Assembly: GCA_002633005.1 (NCBI GenBank)
Contig: NMRA01001300.1
Location: 1-27,073 of the forward strand
Direction of reading: 5' to 3'
Source of the DNA: Phoronis australis
Lineage: Eukaryota > Phoronida > Phoronidae
Length of the DNA stretch: 27,073 bases
Shown here: positions 1 through 27,073 of the stretch, one piece after another
How the letters are laid out: each line of letters starts with the position of its first letter
Position numbering within the stretch: position 1 is the first letter of the stretch
The notes under the pieces: generated by a model
The model's input: the letters and a program-made list of their open reading frames with translations, nothing else
Databases searched by the model: none
What the model was told of the DNA's origin: nothing
Program-made: the position numbers and the translations under genes

Positions 1-125
1 ACTGAAGCCATATCATAAGAGACAGTTGTTATGTAAGATTACCCTCTAATTATGGACTGAAGCCATATCATGAGAGACAGTTGTTATGTAAGATTACCCT
101 CTAATGATGGACTGAAGCCATATCA
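1..125. repeat. 55-bp tandem repeat, 2.3 copies at window edge
   Basis: Unit starts fall at 1, 56 and 111; each unit begins ACTGAAGCCATATCA. The first two copies differ at two sites, and the third breaks off after 15 bases. The array may continue to the left of the window. Confidence 0.9.
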
Positions 126-1341
126 ATTATGTTTAAGCAGCAGCCATCTTTAGACTATCTGTCTTGGAACAATGTCTTACTTCAGGAATTACTTTCCACA
201 GAGCACTATATACACAATCTATGAAACTGGTCACCTCAAAATACTGTATTCATGGGCCAATTTTTGTGCTTCAGAAATGAAATTTGAAGGTTTCTAGTAA
301 TTAAGACAGATATATGCAGCCACGAACTTTTAAACACAGAAAAGCAACTGCAACAATCCAAAACAATGTTTCATAACTGCTAGGCAGCTGTGTGGTATGT
401 AGTAACCGAGTCATTACAAACCCAACAGGCTCAGCATGTTGCCCTCTCAACTAACACTGGGGATAACTGAGGAAGTCGGTATGTGCACTGGGAGGTCAAA
501 TGAAATCTCGCTGGCAATGGGCATTGGAGAGGTTTTTGCGTTTCTTTTCCTGAAGTATGCTTAATGCAATTTTTCAATGAGCTAAGCTTAAATTGTTGCA
601 TAAATACCGCTCATTTTGATTTTGTGTATCATACTAACAGCAAATTTCTGCAGTGGTATAAATTAATGACACTCATCATATTCCGGCCATTTCCGTAAAA
701 ATGTATCAGAATTCTTACACGTGTGATTTCCCCTAACCAAGCCTTAATTGCCTTAACCGATCTGTGCCATTTTGAAGCTTGGAGATGAGGTTTTTGTGTA
801 AGTGGAGCAAGATATGTCGACGGGCTACTGAATGAAAGGTGTCTTTATACTGGTTTAATTCAACTGTGATGCTCCCGTGCAAAAATGCAGTATCTGTTGC
901 CTTATTTGAACAGTTTGAGTCTTCGTTATGTTGACCTTATGTCTCAAGTACATACAAGACTACACCGCAGATCTTGTCCTAGATGTACGGTGAGATCACA
1001 GTCTGTGTTTGGATTAAAAATAAGTCGTGTTCAACTAGAAAACGCTTCAAAATAATGTGGTAAAGTTCCTTCAAATTAGAACTCAATATAATGGCACAGT
1101 AAAATTTTAACAAACTTTTTCCCAAAAGTAAACAAGAAGACAAATTTTGCTTGATTGTTTGAAAACTTCATTTAGCACGGCTGTCATCAAGAAACACTAG
1201 ATGAAACTTTTAACATTTGTGGCAATGCAGTAAGTACTTGAAAATTAAAAAATGACCATTTTGGCGGTTATTTTTGTTTGACTTTGAGGACACTCTACAG
1301 AAAATGATTTATATCTGTTTTAAAACTTTTTGTTTTTTCAG
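126..1341 (+). other. Upstream region or 5'UTR intron of TRAF6
   Basis: AT-rich sequence with no convincing coding exon. Because the first coding exon begins at a splice acceptor (1341), at least one non-coding exon and the promoter lie upstream, either here or left of the window. I could not pick a donor or promoter with confidence. Confidence 0.6.
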
Positions 1342-1346
1342 TGATA

Positions 1347-1374
1347 ATGGCTTGTCGTGCACTAGTACATCAGC

Positions 1375-1388
<14 letters not shown>
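1347..1388 (+). promoter_or_regulatory. Short uORF overlapping the TRAF6 start codon
   Basis: In the 5'UTR part of exon 1, ATG 1347 (A at -3, G at +4, a strong context) opens a 13-codon frame ending at TAG 1386-1388. That stop lies 11 nt inside the TRAF6 coding sequence in another frame. A ribosome starting here would pass the true start at 1375, so this uORF would be expected to lower TRAF6 translation. It depends on the acceptor at 1341 being used. Confidence 0.5.
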
Positions 1389-20684
<19,296 letters not shown>

Positions 20685-21875
20685 ACTGTTACAGTAGATA
20701 TATTTCGGTGTGGGCAAATATTAAACGCATCAGTGTATCGTCTGGTATGTTATGAACATTGTATGACTTTATGAAGATGTTTAGTAATGGTGTATTTGTC
20801 ACTATTGTGATGAGATTTGTACCCGCAACGCAATGCTTTAATCAGATCATGTTGCCAACAATTTCGTAGGTTTTGGTTTATATTTGCCCCATTCAGGTAA
20901 CCATAGGGCATCTTAGTACTTGAAATTTTTACAAAATTATGTGGCTGGATTGATCGGTGTGTGCTGATAACTACACCCATTCCGTCGTCCTTGGGAGTTG
21001 AGACGAATTAGGAGTGACTAGGTACATAGCCTGGTAATGATTTCAAAGGGCTTAGTAATTGAATCCGCTTTGTAAAAACTGACCTAATTATTTTAATTTT
21101 GCATTGTAATTTTATTTGATTGAGCCCAAAATGATGTCATACACTAAACAAGCCTATACTGTTTTTAAGACTTGCTAAGTTTGTACACTGTAATGTTCTA
21201 GCTGTGTTATGGTTAGAGCTAGTAATCAGAATTCTTGGTATCAAGGTTTTTGGTAGAGCCAGGAGGAAAGCCCACCTTTAAAATTAACCTTTGGTGTCAT
21301 TGACAGTTAGTATGCCTTAGTGTCTTGTTAATTTTACTACACGGTTGTGTAAACTATAATATTGCAGTCCAACTGAAAATCCAGTCGATGTTTTTGTGGA
21401 CCTCCAAGAGATGTCAGCTCTGCAAAGTATATTGAATCCCCACTGAAAACCGATGTTTTGGTTTGTGTTTAGGAGTGGAGACCTTTGTTTTGCTTTTTAA
21501 TACACCAAGTTAGTGTTTCTAGTTATAAAAACCATGTTAAAGGCATGGACCAACGGAATGAATCATGGCTGCCAAATTGATCATTCCAGTTTGAAGTTAG
21601 CAATTTCCACGTGGCCTAGTAATTAGTGCTGTACAAGACTTTAAAAGAAATATGACGTTGTAAGCATTGCACACGGAAGCAAGTTATTGTCCAGCTGTAG
21701 AAACTAGTAGGTGCCATGTAGCATACGGGTCTGTGATCCAAGGTGTCTATTCAGACACTAAGTATTGCATTGTCTGCAAGTTTAGTGGTCGTGCCATGCA
21801 GAACGTCCTGCCAGATATTGTGTTATGTTCATGAGTATTTGTCTGAATTAATAATAAATGGTACTTAGTAATGTT
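20685..21875 (+). other. TRAF6: TRAF6 3' untranslated region (end inferred)
   Basis: Non-coding sequence after the TRAF6 stop. A variant signal ATTAAA at 20720-20725 with GT-rich sequence after it could give a very short 3'UTR. The canonical AATAAA at 21853 followed by T/GT-rich sequence suggests a distal end near 21875. Confidence 0.55.
21853..21858 (+). terminator. Probable TRAF6 poly(A) signal AATAAA
   Basis: First canonical hexamer noticed after the TRAF6 stop. The following TGTTATTTGTTTTTTGTATT has the look of a downstream GT/T-rich element. Confidence 0.5.
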
Positions 21876-21916
21876 ATTTGTTTTTTGTATTATTCCTTTT
21901 CTTAAAATTTTCATAG

Positions 21917-22083
21917 GCTGGCTGACCACTTGGTTGCCTCACCAGAGGCAAAACACTCTACCCTTTGATGAAATTAGTGACATGATCTTGCTGGGTCAAT
22001 TTGCTCAGTTTCATCAAACTTTAGTGAAACAAATGGAGGAAAAAGGGCAAAGTAGTCCAGAACTGAACAATGGTTTGAATTAG
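21917..22083 (+). CDS. Possible orphan terminal exon of unknown protein
   Basis: A T-rich tract ending CATAG at 21916 precedes an open frame that runs to TAG at 22081-22083. If spliced in the phase that stays open, it encodes about 55 residues: a Trp-containing start (WLTTWLPHQRQ), a middle (LPFDEISDMILLGQFAQFHQ) that looks helical, and a polar tail. AATAAA follows at 22239. I do not recognise the protein. No upstream exons of a separate + strand gene were found between the TRAF6 stop and here, so it could be an alternative 3' exon, the last exon of a gene overlapping TRAF6, a pseudogene piece, or chance. Confidence 0.3.
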
Positions 22084-22238
22084 AATACGAGCTCTGGGAT
22101 TAGACTCGGGCTGTAGAAAATGATAAAATTACACTTACGTCTATTGGCACAATATACGGTAAAAGTTCATGAATTTAGGATCATGTAACATAATTATGGT
22201 GGACAAGTGAAACCTTATTTTTTTCATATTACGTTCCA

Positions 22239-22244
22239 AATAAA
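22239..22244 (+). terminator. Poly(A) signal AATAAA downstream of the orphan exon
   Basis: Canonical hexamer about 155 nt after the TAG at 22083. It fits a 3' end for a transcript containing the orphan exon, or a most distal TRAF6 3' end. Confidence 0.35.
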
Positions 22245-24041
22245 AGCTTTACCATTTTTAATTGCTGATTAATACTAGGAGACACTATTTGAGAAATTGT
22301 AGGCATTCGCAATTATAGCTTTTGAATTATGAAAAAAGAATTCCAGAACAACTTTAACAGTATATTAATTACTTTTGTCCGAAATTGGAAAGATTGAACT
22401 GCAAAAAATATCTCCCCCAACTGTTCGTCTCAAAATGTTTAGGTATTACCACAAAAGAAAGCGACAAAAATGAGCACAACCATACTGAAAAGCATAAAAA
22501 TGAAATATTTTACATACCGGCCCACCAATCGTAAAGCTGCATGTGCGTGGGAAGGGCGAGAGGTATCAAATATTAAGGACAGCCAATTGCAAAGAGTTAC
22601 AGAAACATTCCTAGCATTTTGGTCTAAAGGATCATAATGGTCATCAATCACAAAATAGGGTGAAATAAGCAGATTATGGCCATTAACTTTGTTCAGTACC
22701 TCTTTTGAATTTGGTGATGAGGGTTTTCAAATATTGGTTGCAATATTACATCAAAAAACCCATGAATGAGTATCAACAGAAATTTATTGGAGCTGTGAGT
22801 ATACAATCTGTCTTCAAACTTTTCCCCTGACCATTTATTTTTGAAAACGGTACAGGTCTGTATTAAATCTAGAACTTCCAATCACAAGCATTTTAAGTAC
22901 TAGGCACCTATGCAGAATTACAAATGTGGGATCGACAAGACTTGATAATATGAAAACATTACAGTAAATAAGAGTACAAAAATAACAGACATCAAGACAT
23001 TATTTACCTAACAGATACATGCACAGTTCAGCACTGACTTGGCAGCATAAAAGTAATCCAAAAATTAATGTACAAGTATTGACCCTGAACACCATAAACA
23101 GTACCATTACAACTCCATATACATAAGAATGACACTGTCAGTTAAAAACACTGGACACTAGGATACTTCAATTGTTACCTTTCGTTTCGCACTAAACAAT
23201 CGTTCTTAATATCAACACTTATTTAACACAAAGCTTCTAATGACACATCAGACACACGGGAAAACTAAATCTGACTCAAACTATTCCTCTGGTGACGTGA
23301 AAAAATTATTGAGAGTTCCCAACAGGTGTGGGAGAATTGAATACCAACTTGGTGCTCGCGAAAAAGCTGAGCAGATGGCACATTCTAAGTTGATCTCATA
23401 CTTGTGAACCATGATAAACTTCTTTCAAGAAGGACCACCCACAATTTGAATTTTCCTCAAAAGACAACCACCCATAAATTTTTATATCAAGTGCACCCCC
23501 CATACGGATTTTGCTGGAACAGCCTTGACATCCAGATACTACTAAGCTGACTCTCATAATAGCTTTCACTACATTCTTTCCTTTCCTAGTTTTTCTTACT
23601 AGCTACACCCAAACAGCCAATGATAATTGCCCCGTCTCAAATAGAACGTTCTGCTTTTGAGAGGTACAGATTAGTATATTAATTTCATGATTGATATAGT
23701 TGTTGAAATGTCAGGCACTTGTAAAAGAAGTCAGACAAGCATGCATTATGCGGATCTGGAATAAGTTTTTTAGTTTGTAAAATATCTTCAGTTGGTACCA
23801 GTCTTCTGGCACACTGTCTAACAGAGATACTCTGATGACAATATAATTCCGATATCAAATAATGACCAACAGGCACGAGACATGAGAAGCTGCTGGATAA
23901 GTGCCTGACAAATGTGGTGCTGTGTGTAAATATTGCTGCTAGTCCTTGACTTCGGGACAGGCCAGGTAATCACTAAGTTAACAGGACACAACACCGTTCA
24001 CCTAAACAGACATTAAAACAATGACAGGTGTGAAGTTCTCT
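22245..24041. other. Intergenic region between convergent genes, includes PCBD 3'UTR
   Basis: Contains the 3'UTR of the - strand PCBD gene, whose end I could not fix. TTTATT (AATAAA on the - strand) occurs near 22837, but that is about 1.2 kb from the stop. No other gene is supported; open frames at 22439-22651 and 22693-22881 (-) are unrecognised. Confidence 0.6.
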
Positions 24042-24143
24042 TTATGACTTGTACAATCCAGCGGCAGTCTCAATAAATGTAGCTAGTTTGGCATCCTTCA
24101 ATGAAAGACCACCGACATCGTGGGTGCTTAGAGTGATGTTGAC
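24042..24143 (-). CDS. PCBD1: PCBD last coding exon
   Basis: The acceptor TTGCTTACAG is followed by VNITLSTHD and 24 more residues to GLYKS and a TAA (24044-24042). It supplies the third active-site histidine in STH and the C-terminal helix. The C-terminus ends LYKS where the human ends SMT. Confidence 0.95.
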   Translation of the reverse strand, partial: VNITLSTHDVGGLSLKDAKLATFIETAAGLYKS

Positions 24144-26541
24144 CTGTAAGCAAACAAGTCATGTATTCAAACTGTAATAAATTAATGTATTCTAGGATGT
24201 GTTAGTGACTCAAGACTTGAGAAAGAAATTTGTGCTTAAGCCTCACACAACTATTTTTGAAAGATGATTAAATCTCACATGAGTGAGCGAAAATGGAAAG
24301 CCCCTTTATACAGTCATGTAACTGCTAGTAAGAAATACTGACATAATTTCCATCCAATTATTTCTAAACTGTCATGTGCTCATAGTTACTTGGCTAATAC
24401 ATTGTTGAGCGATTGTGAAGTAAGACCAAGTCCAAAATTATTTGTCTTGAGTCACTTTCATGAAACATACCTCTGGTATTAAAAATTGCTTTCCTTACAA
24501 GAGTGTTTGCACTTCAAAAGCAATGTTATGTTAAACTCTTGTTTGAACTGAAATTGACTCAATAAGCATATGCCAAACTATCCTGGCAGCCATGCTGCTA
24601 CAGCGACTGATGCACAACCCAACGTGATAGGCAATTAATGAGCTTGATCTTTAAGGCAAGTAGTCCCCTTTTCTTAAGCATAGAAATCATTTGAAGTAAT
24701 CAATGTAAATTACAAGGTGAGACTAATTTTATGAAAAGTGGCCCATTCAAATGTTGCTTTTGGACAGTAGACTTAAGTTTTTTCTTTTGCATCTTTAATC
24801 ATATTATATACAACCAGATATTATTTCTTCCTAATATCTTAAGAACTCATTTCGAACCTGGCATCAGCTAATTTTGCTCATCATTTCAAGTCATTTAGAA
24901 AAGAAAAAACATGATTGTTTTTAACAAAAACTTTGTAACTGATCGGTGTACTACCTTAATACCTGGTTCTATGATGTTCAAGGCAGAAGAAAAACTCAGG
25001 CACAGTCGTGTTGATTGAATGCACACAATTGGAAAATTCATTCAGATTTAATGAAACACAGTCACTTAATACTACTCACTCTGTTGTAAACATTAAACCA
25101 TTCAGGATGATGATCCATTTTTTCAGCCAACAGTGCAACTCTCGTCATAAATCCAAATGCCTAAAAATGAGCAAAGTTCATACCATCAGTGGTTTGATAA
25201 GACAGCACACATCAGTAATTTGATCTTAAATTTTGACTTTCATAATAAATGCAAACTTTTTGGCCACACAATTGGGCTGCGCTGTAGAGCTAAAAAATTT
25301 TTTGAGTTACAATGGTGGTATTCTAATGCCCAAGAGCAAAATTTCACAGAAAATGTGCATTCAAGTGACGCATACATGTCGAATCTTTGACTGATGCTCA
25401 CTATACATGGCAGAAAAATTTTTCTCGCCTAAACACTGATGCCAACTGCTCCCAGTCGCCGCATTTTACTCGATGTTTCCTGACTTGTTTTAACACGTCC
25501 CTGCGACCTGTTCAGGGCTTAGAATGACCAAAGAGGAAAATTTCCAGGTGATTATAATCATTCCACAGTGTGATAGAAATATTTTTTGTGTTGTAAAGGT
25601 TAACTGAAATAAACGTTTTTACACAAATAGTCAAAATAATGAAAAAATAGACAAAAGCAGCGGAAACTGGAAATCAGATAAGAGAAAATCGAAACAAAAA
25701 AGAGGAAATCCTTTTAAAAGACGAGGAAAATTCTAAGCCCTGCCTGTTTGCCAGACCTGCAGCATGTTTGAATGGCCCGCAACCTATTTGAAAAATAGCG
25801 ACCAGTTTGGAATAAAGGTATCCCCATCAGCAACTGATTTTACCACTTTACATCTGGAATAGAAACATCTGGCCATAGACAATTGAAAGTGACAAACGAG
25901 TAATGCAATAAATTACAAGTAAATGTGCACAACAGAGAAAGTTGTCTTCAGGCCCGTTGGATGGCATTCACTCACTTACAACATGTTTGAGTTTTCAGTT
26001 GTGGAGAATACTTTAACAGCTCTTAAAAGTCAAAATTTTTTAGTTACATCGGATCTTAGATTTTAAAAGCCAAGTTTTAACAATGAGCAGTTAGGTTTTT
26101 AACAGGTGAGTAAAACTTGCATAAGTCAGAAATGAACATAAGTTAGATTTTTGTTCAACTTGTACAAAGTACTGCAGTACGATTTTCCCAGTAAGTGCAG
26201 TCACCCCTTTAGATAAGAAAGATTTCACCTTACTCAGATGAAGTCACTCTGTCCTGCTGGATTCAAGTTTTAGCGTAACTTAAAAATTGAAATTTACCTT
26301 TTGGACCCCTACCTGACTCACACATCATGAAAGTTTGCATACAAATAATTTTTCAGAGTCTATTGTGTATTTAGTGAAAGACAACACATTGCTCATGGCT
26401 CACTTCATTAAAGTCTTTAAACTGAAACTCCTTGTAAATAGCATCTCTTCCATCCACCATACTCCAGCCAGCTCCAGTGAGGGGTGCTAATGCTTTGGTT
26501 CTTTCATCTCCATCCAGCTTACTTCTTTTAGGACTTGATGC
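24042..26541 (-). CDS. PCBD1: Pterin-4a-carbinolamine dehydratase (PCBD/DCoH), 5' partial
   Basis: PCBD dehydrates 4a-hydroxytetrahydrobiopterin made by the aromatic amino acid hydroxylases, feeding tetrahydrobiopterin recycling; in vertebrates the same protein is the dimerisation cofactor of HNF1. Three - strand exons, 26541-26404, 25160-25080 and 24143-24042, join in phase 0 to 106 residues plus stop. The fold-defining sequence is clear: [15 protein letters not shown], then [10 protein letters not shown], then [11 protein letters not shown] and TLSTH. In fragment numbering the active-site histidines are H63, H64 and H81, with the same 17-residue spacing as human H62 to H79. Human PCBD1 is 104 residues, so only the start and a few codons are missing, from an upstream exon not found below 27073. 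PCBD1 versus PCBD2 cannot be decided. The gene converges on TRAF6. Confidence 0.95.
24144..25079 (-). other. PCBD intron (between the last two exons)
   Basis: Bounded by GTGAGT and TTACAG on the - strand. Nothing else recognised. Confidence 0.8.
25080..25160 (-). CDS. PCBD1: PCBD exon with the catalytic HHPEW motif
   Basis: 27 codons from AFGFMTR to FNVYNR between acceptor CATTTTTAG and donor GTGAGT at 25079. It contains the family signature HHPEW and is nearly identical to the human exon. Confidence 0.96.
25161..26403 (-). other. PCBD intron (between first two visible exons)
   Basis: Bounded by GTGAGC and TTTTTAG on the - strand. No gene or clear repeat inside. Confidence 0.8.
26404..26541 (-). 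CDS. PCBD1: PCBD exon with the N-terminal part of the domain
   Basis: On the - strand the acceptor TTTCTCAG ends at 26542, and the exon reads [20 protein letters not shown] and on to KDFNE, 46 codons, before donor GTGAGC at 26403. GRDAIYKEF and FKDFN match human GRDAIFKQF and FKDFN. Phase 0 at both ends. Confidence 0.94.
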
Positions 26542-27073
26542 CTGAGAAATAGCATTATTACATTAAATCTGATGGCATCAGCAATTTCTCATAACAACAA
26601 AGGTCAAATTGATCTTTCTCACATACGCTTTTAACAGTTTGTGCATAGCTTATAACAAATTATTAGTCATGGATGGTTGCACTTCGCAAGTAGTTTTGAG
26701 TATTTTATTGCCAGTGGACTGAAATTTTGAGCAAATCTTGTTTTAATGAAGTCATCACCATCTACAGATATATGGAACTTAACATCAAGCAACTGGCACG
26801 TACGCATATCACGAGCATACAGGTATTGAAATCGACAACCGAAATCTTTGTTACAAAATTGCCTTAATAGACATGCGCGCACCCAGGGGGGGGGGCTCGG
26901 GTGAACAAAAAGGTCCACCTCGGAGACAAACAAAAAGTCCGAAAAAGTAGTAAACGAGACAAAGGCCACTAAAAAGGCAGGAAATACCAAAGCAATGCAC
27001 AATTCATAGCTCTGAACGCCTGTACTCCGTTTTTTTAGTAAAAGATCCACGTTCTCAAAAATTCGAGCCCCCC
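26542..27073 (-). other. PCBD upstream intron, right edge of window
   Basis: A 127-codon - strand open frame (26667-27050) has no recognisable domain and no suitable donor joining it to the PCBD exon. A 10-base G-run lies at 26887-26896. The PCBD start exon is presumed to be to the right. Confidence 0.55.

Noticed and set aside
22439-22651. 70-codon - strand frame with a possible GTATGT donor inside
   Set aside because: No recognised protein and no partner exon; the second half is a low-complexity hydrophobic run typical of AT-rich DNA.
26667-27050. 127-codon - strand open frame as the PCBD first exon
   Set aside because: Hydrophobic, unlike any PCBD N-terminus, and no donor in the right phase joins it to the exon at 26541.

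Overview
This is eukaryotic, almost certainly metazoan, nuclear DNA: split genes with GT-AG introns, AT-rich non-coding DNA, minisatellites and transposon debris. Two conserved animal genes can be read. On the + strand is an orthologue of TRAF6 (RING, five TRAF-type zinc fingers, coiled coil, MATH domain). On the - strand, converging on it, is a pterin-4a-carbinolamine dehydratase gene (PCBD/DCoH). The long introns, repeat load and sequence drift relative to vertebrate TRAF6 suggest an invertebrate, perhaps an invertebrate deuterostome (amphioxus, acorn worm or echinoderm-like); this is inference, and the species cannot be fixed from the sequence.

Layout. 1-1341: upstream or 5'UTR-intron DNA with a 55-bp tandem repeat at the window edge. 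1342-1532: first TRAF6 coding exon, with the start at 1375 and most of the RING. 1533-11243: a 9.7-kb intron holding a 44/45-bp minisatellite (2763-3250), a (CA)n tract, a 56-bp array, a 1.5-kb element with perfect terminal inverted repeats (6564-8086), and a 510-bp tandem duplication joined by a single N. 11244-11400, 12863-13024, 17290-17361, 18583-18660 and 19536-20684: the other five coding exons, giving a predicted 591-residue protein. Intron 3 (13025-17289) carries a diverged tandem repeat, a 223-bp assembly gap and a 36-bp array. 20685 to about 21875: TRAF6 3'UTR. 21917-22083: an unexplained open frame behind a splice acceptor. 22084-24041: intergenic. 24042-26541 (- strand): three PCBD exons; the start exon was not found and probably lies beyond 27073.

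The two genes are not known to act together. TRAF6 is a K63-ubiquitin E3 adaptor downstream of Toll/IL-1 and TNF-family receptors. PCBD recycles tetrahydrobiopterin and doubles as a dimerisation cofactor of HNF1. No prokaryote-type mobile system, CRISPR array, tRNA or rRNA was seen. The points most worth a second look are the inverted-repeat element, the block-structured minisatellite full of AATAAA signals, a predicted truncated TRAF6 isoform from an upstream acceptor, a uORF overlapping the start codon, the enlarged serine-rich TRAF6 linker, and the orphan exon at 21917.
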